Shown here: positions 6,068 to 13,001 of the stretch, one piece after another
How the letters are laid out: every line of letters begins with the position of its first letter
Position numbering within the stretch: position 1 is the stretch's first letter
From: F1-20-MAGs119 sp041164425
GTDB lineage: Bacteria; Actinomycetota; Acidimicrobiia; Acidimicrobiales; Ilumatobacteraceae
NCBI GenBank assembly: GCA_041164425.1
Contig: JBEAPO010000153.1
Coordinates: 1-31,802 of the forward strand
Direction of reading: 5' to 3'
Length of the DNA stretch: 31,802 nucleotides
Made by a program: the position numbers and the translations under genes
The notes under the pieces: generated by a model
What the model was told of the DNA's origin: nothing
What the model saw: only the letters and a program-made list of their open reading frames with translations
Databases searched by the model: none

Positions 6068-6921
6068 TCGCACTCGAGGGCAACTTCGCCTACAGCTTCG
6101 TGCTCGGCGTGCTGGCGGCGGTGAACCCGTGTGGCTTCGTGCTGCTGCCGACGTATCTGATGTTCTTCCTCGGCCTCGAAGGATCGAGACCCGCCGATAC
6201 GCAGCGCACTTCACTCGCCCGCGCGTTGCGGGTGGGTCTTGCCACTTCGTCGGGTTTCATCGCCGTGTTCCTCGTGGTCGGGTCGATCTCTCGGCTCTTC
6301 ACGAATGCGATCGAGCGCAACGCAAAGTATGCGTCGATAGTCATTGGTGCCGGCCTCGTTGTCATGGGTGTCGCGATGCTCACCGGATGGAAACCGCGTA
6401 TCGCCACGCCGAGCATCGCAACGGGAAAGACACGAACGTTCGGCTCGATGTTTGTCTTCGGCATCGCATACGCGGTTGCATCGATCGGCTGCACGATCGG
6501 CTTCCTCACATCGGTGATCCTCGGGTCGATCAACGTGCACGGTTTCTTCTCCGGGATCTTGAGCATCGCTCTGTACGGTCTGGGCATGGGCGCCATCGTG
6601 ACGGCGCTCACGGTGTCGCTGGCTTTTGCCAAGGGTGGGTTGCTGCGGGTACTGCGCAACGGGATGCGCCACCTCGACCGTGTCTCCGCGGGTCTGGTGC
6701 TGCTGACGGGCCTGTATCTCACGTGGTACTGGTACGCCGCGATCGCCGAACGCGACTACGGCTCGTTTGTCAGCCGCGTCGAGCGGTGGCAGAGCGACCT
6801 TGCGACCTTCCTTCAGCGTCAAGGTGCATGGAAACTCGCGCTCATCTTCGGGGCAGTCATCACCGTCGCCGGCATCGTCGTACGTTTCGGCCGACGCGAC
6901 GACGAGGTGCCGCGTGTTTGA
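6064..6921 (+). CDS. ccdA: CcdA/DsbD-type transmembrane electron-transfer protein
   Basis: A 285-residue polytopic membrane protein that carries electrons from cytoplasmic thioredoxin across the membrane to extracytoplasmic thioredoxin-like proteins. The first helix pair contains the reactive cysteine in AAVNPCGFVLLPTYL, and the second lies in AVASIGCTIGFLTSVILG; both are in the family's proline/glycine-rich context. About seven hydrophobic segments are seen, the last near the C-terminus (ALIFGAVITVAGIVV). It overlaps the TlpA-like gene by 4 bases and the next gene by 8, so the three are almost surely one translation-coupled operon. Confidence 0.92.
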   Translation: MIALEGNFAYSFVLGVLAAVNPCGFVLLPTYLMFFLGLEGSRPADTQRTSLARALRVGLATSSGFIAVFLVVGSISRLFTNAIERNAKYASIVIGAGLVVMGVAMLTGWKPRIATPSIATGKTRTFGSMFVFGIAYAVASIGCTIGFLTSVILGSINVHGFFSGILSIALYGLGMGAIVTALTVSLAFAKGGLLRVLRNGMRHLDRVSAGLVLLTGLYLTWYWYAAIAERDYGSFVSRVERWQSDLATFLQRQGAWKLALIFGAVITVAGIVVRFGRRDDEVPRV

Positions 6922-7516
6922 CCAACTGCTCGCCCACGACGGCGTCGAAGAGGTTTTCGAGCTCCGCGGACGATTCGGCTTCATGGCTTACCACGGTGGT
7001 GGACTCGAGGAAATGACCGACGTCATCGCCCGCGCCGCGGCGGAGTTGTCGGATGCCTCGTACTACGGCGTGCACCAACCGGTCGGCATGGAGTGGCACA
7101 TTCCCTCGACCAAGGTCACGCCGGATCATTCGGTGAAGTTGACCGAGTTCCTCGCCAACGTCGACATCGTCGTCACGGTGCACGGTTACGGACGCATGGG
7201 GATGTGGGCGTCGCTCTTGCTCGGCGGGTCGAACCGCGAACTTGCCCACCATGTTGGCAACCACATCCGCAGGCGTCTTCCCGCTTACGACGTTCGCACC
7301 GATCTGGAGGACATCCCGAAGGAACTACGCGGGCTGCATCCGAAGAACCCCGTGAACCTGCCACGACTCGGCGGCGCGCAACTTGAACTGCCTCCGCGTG
7401 TGCGGGGCACGAGTCCGCTCTTTTGGGACTGGGAAGGCCCGGGCCTCAACCCGCACTCACAGGGTTTGGTCGAGGCGTTGGCCACTGCGGCACGCACGTT
7501 TCCAATCGTCGATTGA
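6914..7516 (+). CDS. Poly-gamma-glutamate hydrolase family protein (YjqB/PghP-like)
   Basis: A 200-residue protein resembling the poly-gamma-glutamate hydrolase/YjqB family, zinc peptidases first found in phages and Bacillus. Likely metal ligands are H27 and E32 in AYHGGGLEEM and H90 in VTVHGYGRMG. A further conserved stretch is H-H-V-G-N-H-I-R-R-R-L (112-122). There is no signal peptide, so it acts in the cytoplasm unless exported another way. The GTG at 6914 is chosen because it overlaps the ccdA stop by 8 bases and begins the conserved region; the open frame upstream only mirrors ccdA. Substrate unknown. The family link rests on the motif pattern and overall layout. Confidence 0.7.
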   Translation: MFDQLLAHDGVEEVFELRGRFGFMAYHGGGLEEMTDVIARAAAELSDASYYGVHQPVGMEWHIPSTKVTPDHSVKLTEFLANVDIVVTVHGYGRMGMWASLLLGGSNRELAHHVGNHIRRRLPAYDVRTDLEDIPKELRGLHPKNPVNLPRLGGAQLELPPRVRGTSPLFWDWEGPGLNPHSQGLVEALATAARTFPIVD

Positions 7517-7528
7517 GTCGACGCACCA

Positions 7529-8164
7529 CTAAGGCGCGAGGCGTTCGATCGACCAGCCGTCACCCGCACGGGTGTAACGGAAACGGTCGTGCAGGCGGTT
7601 CGGGCGACCCTGCCAGAACTCGATCGTGACCGGCCGCAACCGAAAGCCACCCCAATGCGGTGGGCGCGGCACGGGCTGGCCATCGAAGCGGGCCGTCATT
7701 TCCTCGACGCGTGCGGTGAGCGCAGCGCGGTTCGCGATGGGTTGCGACTGCGGTGATGCCCACGCACCGATCTGTGAATCGCGGGGCCGCGATGCGAAGT
7801 AGTCGTCGCTCTCCGCATCGGTCACACGACCGATGTTTCCACGCACGCGAACCTGACGGTGTAGGTCGAGCCACGCAAACGTTGCGGCAGCCACTGGATC
7901 GTCGGCAATCTGTCGACCCTTTGCGCTCTCGTAATTGGTGAAAAATACGAAGCCACGTTCATCGGCGGCGCGCACCAGAACGACGCGCGCGTCGGGCGCA
8001 CCGTCGTCGGCGATCGTCGAGACAGTCATCGCGTTCGGTTCGGCAACCCCCGCTTCGGCTGCCTGGTCGTACCACTTCTGCCACTGGACGAAAGGCAACG
8101 CGTCGAGGTCACCGACATCGAGACCCGCGGTCTCGTACTGCACGCGGCGGTCGCGCAGGCTCAT
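7529..8164 (-). CDS. pdxH: Pyridoxamine/pyridoxine 5'-phosphate oxidase
   Basis: Oxidises pyridoxamine or pyridoxine 5'-phosphate to pyridoxal 5'-phosphate with FMN and oxygen. The 211 residues show the family landmarks: RVVLVR and FFTNYESAKGRQ (FMN/substrate contact), the L-H-R-Q-V-R-V-R-G strand, SRPRDSQIGAWASPQSQPI, and the C-terminal signature from PPHWGGFRLRP through EFWQG and RLHDR. The ATG at 8164 overlaps the serS stop as ATGA, and this start puts the first residues (MSLRDRRVQYE) where other PdxH proteins begin. It is co-transcribed behind serS. Confidence 0.95.
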   Translation of the reverse strand: MSLRDRRVQYETAGLDVGDLDALPFVQWQKWYDQAAEAGVAEPNAMTVSTIADDGAPDARVVLVRAADERGFVFFTNYESAKGRQIADDPVAAATFAWLDLHRQVRVRGNIGRVTDAESDDYFASRPRDSQIGAWASPQSQPIANRAALTARVEEMTARFDGQPVPRPPHWGGFRLRPVTIEFWQGRPNRLHDRFRYTRAGDGWSIERLAP

Positions 8165-9453
8165 CGCCGTGTGATTCGCTCGGCGCCGCGCATGTAAGGC
8201 CGCAACACGCCGGGCACCGTGACCGAACCATCCGCCTCGCGGAAGTTCTCGAGAATCGCCGCCCACACGCGCGGCACGGCAAGGGCAGAACCGTTCAATG
8301 TGTGGGCGATCTCGGTCCCCTTCTGCGTGCCGCGCTTAACACGGATGTCGGCGCGGCGCGCTTGGTAGTCGGAGAACCAACTGACCGAACTGACCTCGAG
8401 CCACGCATCACAACCGGGTGCGTACACCTCGATGTCGAAGCTGCGGTGATGGCTCTGGCCGAGGTCGCCCGTGCAGATCTCGATGATGCGATAGGGCAAG
8501 CCGAGGCCGCCGATCAGCCGCTCGGCCCGGTTGCGCAGTTCGATCAGGAGATCGGGAGCCTGCTCGGGAAGCGCCAACGCGAGAATCTCGACCTTGTCGA
8601 ATTCGTGGGCGCGCAGCATGCCGCGCGTGTCGCGACCGGCCGACCCTGCCTCGCGCCGATAACACGGCGAGTACGCCATCAGGCGTTTTGGCATCTCGTC
8701 GTCGGAGAGAATCTCCCCTGCGTAGATCGACGTGAGTGGCACCTCGGCAGTGGGGATGCACCACAGATCGTCACGCTCGATGGAATACGCATCGTCGGCA
8801 AACTTCGGAAGCTGACCGGTCGCGGTGAGCGTCGCCGAGGTGACGAGTGACGGCGGGCGAATTTCTTCGAACGCGTCGGCGTTCGAGTCGAGCGCGTACT
8901 GACACAGGGCGCGCGCCAGCGTCGCGCCGAGGCCGCGCTGCATGGTGAACATCGCGCCCGAGATCTTCACTGCGCGCTCGTTGTCGAGAATTCCGAGTTG
9001 TTCGGCGGTCTCCCAGTGCGGGACTCGTTGATGATCGGTGAACGATGCGGGCATGTTGTTCGGACCGATGATGACGGGGTTGTCGTGGTCACCCGTGCCG
9101 TTCGGGGCCTCGGCGTGGGGCATGTTCGGGATGCGCAGCATCACGTCGCGCAGCGTGGCCTCGACCTCGACCGACTCGGCCGCCAGGCCGGTTTCCCGCG
9201 CTCCGAGATCGCGGCTTTCTGCCATCAGAGCCTCGGCTCCGGAGGCGTCGCCGGCCTTGCGCAGGGCACCGACTTGCTTCGAGATGTCGTTCACCTGGCG
9301 GCGCACCTCGTCGCGTTCGACGACGATGTCGCGCAGACGTGCATCGAGGCGGACCGCATGGTCGAGTTGTTCGAGCAGGTCGGGCTTCGCGCGACGCGCC
9401 ATCGCGGCCCGCACATCGTCGGGGGCATTGCGCAGCAGACGGACGTCGATCAC
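8161..9453 (-). CDS. serS: Seryl-tRNA synthetase
   Basis: Charges tRNA-Ser (class II synthetase, homodimer, cytoplasm). It has 430 residues, the usual length. The N-terminal coiled-coil arm that grips the tRNA long variable arm spans about residues 25-110 (rich in D/E/R/L heptads). Motif 2 is seen as CYRREAGSAGRDTRGMLRAH with the following EFDK, and motif 3 near the C-terminus around HTLNGSALAVPR. In motif 3 the usual G before the arginine is a proline (A-V-P-R). The start is GTG, with TAGCCT 9 bases upstream. It heads a serS-pdxH operon, divergent from the ABC exporter. Confidence 0.97.
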   Translation of the reverse strand: MIDVRLLRNAPDDVRAAMARRAKPDLLEQLDHAVRLDARLRDIVVERDEVRRQVNDISKQVGALRKAGDASGAEALMAESRDLGARETGLAAESVEVEATLRDVMLRIPNMPHAEAPNGTGDHDNPVIIGPNNMPASFTDHQRVPHWETAEQLGILDNERAVKISGAMFTMQRGLGATLARALCQYALDSNADAFEEIRPPSLVTSATLTATGQLPKFADDAYSIERDDLWCIPTAEVPLTSIYAGEILSDDEMPKRLMAYSPCYRREAGSAGRDTRGMLRAHEFDKVEILALALPEQAPDLLIELRNRAERLIGGLGLPYRIIEICTGDLGQSHHRSFDIEVYAPGCDAWLEVSSVSWFSDYQARRADIRVKRGTQKGTEIAHTLNGSALAVPRVWAAILENFREADGSVTVPGVLRPYMRGAERITRR

Positions 9454-9496
9454 AGGATGAGAAGGCTACCTGCCCTCCCCCCGTACGCTTGGGGTA
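9454..9496. promoter_or_regulatory. Divergent serS / ABC exporter promoter region
   Basis: Forty-three bases separate the two start codons. On the plus strand TACGCT (9484-9489) ends 7 bases before the ATG of the ABC gene. On the minus strand TAGCCT (complement of 9463-9468) ends 9 bases before the serS GTG. Both fit TAnnnT. The C-run (9473-9482) separates them. No ribosome site is evident for either gene. Confidence 0.5.
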
Positions 9497-10411
9497 ATGA
9501 CGGCCGTCGAAGTCGAGAACCTGAGCGTTCACTACGGCTCGTTGCGGGCCGTCGATGACGTGTCGTTCGCTGCTGCGTTCGGTGAGGTAACGGCGGTACT
9601 CGGACCCAATGGCGCCGGCAAGACCAGCACGATCGAAACCTGCGAGGGGTTCCGCCGCCCGACGTCGGGCACCGTGCGGGTTCTCGGTCTTGACCCCTGG
9701 ACCGACCGCACGACCTTGCACCGTGAGGTCGGAGTGATGCTCCAAGATGGCGGGGTCTACCCCAGCGCCCGTGTCGGGGAAACCGTCGCCCAGTTCTGCC
9801 GTCTCTACGATCGCGGTGCATCAGCGACCGATCTCCTTGTGCGGGTCGGTCTCACCGAGCGCGCGAACGCCACGTGGCGTCGACTCTCCGGGGGCGAAAA
9901 ACAGCGCCTCTCTCTCGCACTTGCTCTCGCTGCCCGTCCACGAGTCGCCTTTCTCGACGAGCCGACTTCAGGTGTCGATGTGAACGGCCGCGACGACGTG
10001 CGTGCAATCATCCGCGAACTGGCAGGCGAAGGATGCGCCGTGTTGCTGGCCACCCACGAATTGGACGAAGCCGAACGCTTGGCTGACCGAGTGGTGTTGT
10101 TCAACCGCGGACGCATCGTCGCGAACAGCACGCTTGCAAACCTGCGTTCTGCCCGCACGACGGTACGGTTCCGCTCGGCACTCACGCTCGATACCGCAGC
10201 GCTCGCCCGCCACATTGGTCTCGATGTCACGGCCAACGGTGAAGAATTCATCGTCACTTTCTCTTCGCCCGACTCTTCGATGGCGAGCGACCTCGTGTCC
10301 CGCATCTCCGTCTGGTTGGGATCTAATTCCCTGCCTTTGCACGACCTCAATGTCGGTGGCGAACGCCTCGAAGACATCTTCCGCATGCTCACGAAGGACC
10401 AAGAGCCATGA
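9497..10411 (+). CDS. ABC-type exporter, ATP-binding subunit
   Basis: A 304-residue nucleotide-binding subunit of an ABC-2 type exporter (DrrA/NatA-like). Walker A is GPNGAGKT (36-43), the Q-loop glutamine is Q83, the signature is LSGGEKQR (130-137), Walker B with the D-loop is AFLDEPTSGVD (151-161), and the H-loop is in LLATHELDEAE. The roughly 90 residues after the ATPase core form the extra C-terminal domain common in DrrA-like proteins. The partner permease starts inside its stop codon (ATGA). Related exporter genes lie near ctaA/ctaB in mycobacteria, so association with the cta locus is conserved in a loose sense. Transported compound unknown. Confidence 0.93.
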   Translation: MTAVEVENLSVHYGSLRAVDDVSFAAAFGEVTAVLGPNGAGKTSTIETCEGFRRPTSGTVRVLGLDPWTDRTTLHREVGVMLQDGGVYPSARVGETVAQFCRLYDRGASATDLLVRVGLTERANATWRRLSGGEKQRLSLALALAARPRVAFLDEPTSGVDVNGRDDVRAIIRELAGEGCAVLLATHELDEAERLADRVVLFNRGRIVANSTLANLRSARTTVRFRSALTLDTAALARHIGLDVTANGEEFIVTFSSPDSSMASDLVSRISVWLGSNSLPLHDLNVGGERLEDIFRMLTKDQEP

Positions 10412-11133
10412 GCCCATTGACCGCCCAAGTTGGTGCCGAGTTGTCGCTGGTTCGCCGAAACGGTGAACAACTGCTCGTCACGCTCGGCATCCCGCTGCTG
10501 TTACTCGGGTTCTTCGGCACCGTCGACATCCTGCCGACCGACACCAACGAGCCCGTCGATTTTCTCGTGCCGGGCATCCTCGCACTCGCCGTCATGAGCA
10601 CCTCCATGGTCAGCCTCGGTATTGCCACCGGCTTCGAGCGCTCATACCTCGTGCTCAAGCGTCTCGCCGCGACTCCACTCGGAACGGGTCGGCTCATCGC
10701 GGCCAAAACCATCGCGGTTGTTTGCGTCGAGACGGTTCAGATGGTTCTACTCGCAACCCTCGGTGTCGCGATCGGCTGGACACCCCAGTCGGCCAATTGG
10801 CTCCTCGCTCTCGTTGCCATCATCGCCGGGACCTTTGCCTTCGCCGGCATCGGCCTCACGCTTGCGGGCAACCTGCGCGGCGAAGTGAACTTGGCAGCGT
10901 CAAACGGTCTCTACCTCGTGCTCCTATTGCTCGGCGGTGTGCTCTTTCCGATCGACCGCCTGCCCACCTTCCTTCAGGCCATCGGGCGGGCGACACCCAC
11001 CCATGCACTCGGCGACGTCTTGGCCGACGCGCTCATGTCCACTGGAGCGCACACCGCGACATCGTGGGCGGTGCTCGTCGCGTGGGCGGTCGCGATGCCG
11101 GCGATTGCCGCGCGAACTTTCCGCTGGAACTAA
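10408..11133 (+). CDS. ABC-2 type exporter permease subunit
   Basis: A 241-residue membrane protein with six likely transmembrane segments, in the ABC-2 (DrrB-like) family. Segments are seen around LLVTLGIPLLLLGFF, FLVPGILALAVMSTSM, VQMVLLATLGVAIGW, LLALVAIIAGTFAFAGIGLTL, GLYLVLLLLGGVLFP and the C-terminal SWAVLVAWAVAMPAIAA. The stretch PTHALGDVLADAL is typical of the family's last loop. It overlaps the ATPase gene by 4 bases. Its stop codon lies one base from the stop of the convergent ctaG. Confidence 0.9.
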   Translation: MSPLTAQVGAELSLVRRNGEQLLVTLGIPLLLLGFFGTVDILPTDTNEPVDFLVPGILALAVMSTSMVSLGIATGFERSYLVLKRLAATPLGTGRLIAAKTIAVVCVETVQMVLLATLGVAIGWTPQSANWLLALVAIIAGTFAFAGIGLTLAGNLRGEVNLAASNGLYLVLLLLGGVLFPIDRLPTFLQAIGRATPTHALGDVLADALMSTGAHTATSWAVLVAWAVAMPAIAARTFRWN

Positions 11134-11134
11134 G

Positions 11135-12028
11135 TCAGCGCTGCGGTTCAGGTGCTGGCGGCGTGTTCTCGAACACGCGCTCGACTTCTTCGAAGGTCAA
11201 CGTCGTGTCGCGCACGTAGTTCTGTTCGGCGTTGAAGTTACCGGCGAACCGCTTGAAGAACATGAAGATCACGATCGACCAGAGGAAAATGCTGCCGCCG
11301 ATCTTCATGATCGCACCGGCAAGTTGCTGGTCGGTGGCCACAGACACTCCCCACACGCGAACCGGCTGGTCGTAGTGCTTGTAAACGGTGCCCTCAGCGA
11401 ACGTCAGCCAACCAGCGGGCACCGTCGGCACGATCGACATGAGGAAGAGGTAGATCATCTTCCCGCCGTATCCGATGCGGAATTCCGCGGCGGGCCCGCA
11501 GATGGGAACCCACATCAACAACGCCGACGTGACGACGAGGACGTGGAGCGAGTAGTGAAGTGGGCTGCTCGATGCGCTGCGGTTCACCAACGCCGGAATG
11601 TGTGTCGTCATCACGACTACGTTGAACAAGACGCCAGCGATGACGGGCTTGGAGAACCATCTGACGACTCGGTAGGCGCGGGCTTCACCGATGAGCGCCC
11701 GGAACATCCATTCGGGTAGAGCGAGAAGCGCGAGCGGCGGAACGAAGTACGACAACATCATGTGCTGCAACATGTGCATCGAATACAGGTACTCCTCGGC
11801 GAGGTCGTGCATCGGCCAGTCGGAAGCAACCCACAGCAACGTCATCGCAGCGACGAAAGCAACGACGTTCCGTCGCGTGACGACCTGACCGGTGGGCACC
11901 GCCTGCGGTCCGATGACCCGCACCGTGTAGACGTACGCGCCGACGAGAAACCCGACGAGGATCCAGAGTTCGGGGTGCGCCTGGAATCTCCAGGGGTCAA
12001 GGAGTGGGTTCGCTGCCTCGGCAAACAT
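11135..12028 (-). CDS. ctaG: Cytochrome c oxidase assembly protein, CtaG (caa3-type) family
   Basis: A 297-residue membrane protein of the Bacillus CtaG/actinobacterial family, needed for formation of the active caa3/aa3 oxidase, probably in copper delivery. It begins with an extracytoplasmic N-terminal segment (NPLLDPWRFQAHPELW), followed by about seven membrane helices. Conserved histidines occur in DLAEEYLYSMHMLQHMMLSYF and in the VVMTTHIP helix; these are the likely metal-contact residues. It is unrelated to the proteobacterial Cox11-type protein of the same name. The ATG is preceded by CGGAGG at 4 bases. It is the last gene of the cta cluster. Confidence 0.9.
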   Translation of the reverse strand: MFAEAANPLLDPWRFQAHPELWILVGFLVGAYVYTVRVIGPQAVPTGQVVTRRNVVAFVAAMTLLWVASDWPMHDLAEEYLYSMHMLQHMMLSYFVPPLALLALPEWMFRALIGEARAYRVVRWFSKPVIAGVLFNVVVMTTHIPALVNRSASSSPLHYSLHVLVVTSALLMWVPICGPAAEFRIGYGGKMIYLFLMSIVPTVPAGWLTFAEGTVYKHYDQPVRVWGVSVATDQQLAGAIMKIGGSIFLWSIVIFMFFKRFAGNFNAEQNYVRDTTLTFEEVERVFENTPPAPEPQR

Positions 12029-12049
12029 GATGCCTCCGCGGGGGTCTGG

Positions 12050-12376
12050 TCAGGCGGTGAAGAACTTGAAGGTCGCAAGGAACGCCGCGTAGACGCCCAC
12101 CGCGAGGAACAGCCCCGAGTAGAACATGAAACTGAAGATCTTGTTGTCGAACTTCAGGTGCATGAAATACGAGACGACGATGAAGAATTTGACGCACATG
12201 AGCACCAGCAACACGGGCATGAAGAACGGACCGAAGTCCACGAAGTACGTCGCGACCTCGAGAGCGGTCAGTGCAGCAAGAATGAGAGCCACCTTGACGT
12301 AACCCATGATGCTCATGCCGTGCTCGGCATGGTCGTCGTGTGTCCCGTGGTCGGTGTGTTCAGCCGTCGTTGTCAT
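12050..12376 (-). CDS. ctaF: Cytochrome c oxidase subunit IV (CyoD/CtaF type)
   Basis: A small 108-residue subunit of the caa3-type heme-copper oxidase. The first 20 residues are hydrophilic and rich in His/Asp (MTTTAEHTDHGTHDDHAEHG), a possible metal-buffering tail. Three membrane helices follow: VKVALILAALTALEVATYFV, FMPVLLVLMCVKFFIVVSYF and FMFYSGLFLAVGVYAAFLA. The middle helix with M-C-V-K-F-F-I-V-V-S-Y-F-M-H-L is the hallmark of prokaryotic subunit IV. It differs from the mycobacterial four-helix CtaF, whose likely counterpart here is the N-terminal part of the gene at 16236-17357. Confidence 0.85.
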   Translation of the reverse strand: MTTTAEHTDHGTHDDHAEHGMSIMGYVKVALILAALTALEVATYFVDFGPFFMPVLLVLMCVKFFIVVSYFMHLKFDNKIFSFMFYSGLFLAVGVYAAFLATFKFFTA

Positions 12377-12398
12377 TGTGAGAGCCTCTCCTACGGGA

Positions 12399-13001
12399 TC
12401 AGGTCGGGATCAGGTAGACGAGCGTGAAGATGATGATCCACACGACGTCGACGAAGTGCCAATAGAGACCGACGAGTTCGACGACCTCGGCTTTGTCGCC
12501 GGGAACGTTGCTGCGTTTGATGATGGCAACGAGTGACAACAGCATGATGACGCCCACAGTGACGTGGACACCGTGGAAGCCCGTGAGTGTGTAGAACGCC
12601 GACCCGAAGAGGCTCGTCGTGTAGCCGAGACCTTCGTTGTACATCGCCGTGAATTCGTACACCTGGCCACCGACGAACGTTGCTCCGAGTAGACCCGTAA
12701 CCGTGAGCCACAGGGTGGTTCCACGGTCATCGCGCTGCTGGGCCGCGGCAACCGCGAGGACCATAGTGAGCGAACTCATCAGAAGCACGAAACTGCTGAC
12801 CGACGTGAACGGGATGTCGAACACGTTTCCGGGTCGTGGGCCCTCGCCGACGCGACCACGGTAAATCATGTACGTGCTGATGAGGCCGCCGAAGAGGAGG
12901 CACTCAGAGCCGAGGAATAGCCACATGCCCAACTTGTTGTTGGACAGTCCGGTCGAGCTGTGGTGGCCGTGTTCGGCGTGGTGAACTGCTGCGTCAGCCA
13001 A
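12399..13001 (-). CDS. ctaE: Cytochrome c oxidase subunit III
   Basis: A 200-residue, five-helix subunit III, the length found in actinobacterial CtaE. Family residues are present: the LGMWLFLGSECLLFGGL helix, Q-V-Y-E-F (112-117), G-F-H-G-V-H-V (141-147) and Y-W-H-F-V-D-V-V-W (180-188), which bind structural lipid in related enzymes. The reading frame enters ctaD; the best start is TTG at 13001, overlapping the ctaD stop by 8 bases, with AAGGAG about 10 bases upstream inside ctaD. The N-terminus (ADAAVHHAEHGHH) is His-rich. The next in-frame candidates would cut the first helix. Confidence 0.93.
   Translation of the reverse strand: MADAAVHHAEHGHHSSTGLSNNKLGMWLFLGSECLLFGGLISTYMIYRGRVGEGPRPGNVFDIPFTSVSSFVLLMSSLTMVLAVAAAQQRDDRGTTLWLTVTGLLGATFVGGQVYEFTAMYNEGLGYTTSLFGSAFYTLTGFHGVHVTVGVIMLLSLVAIIKRSNVPGDKAEVVELVGLYWHFVDVVWIIIFTLVYLIPT

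Noticed and set aside
12395..12415. Direct repeat gggatcaggt (12395-12404 and 12406-12415)
   Set aside because: Only two 10-base copies at the end of ctaE. Too short to call anything but a chance or small slip duplication, and it does not change the protein's family ending.
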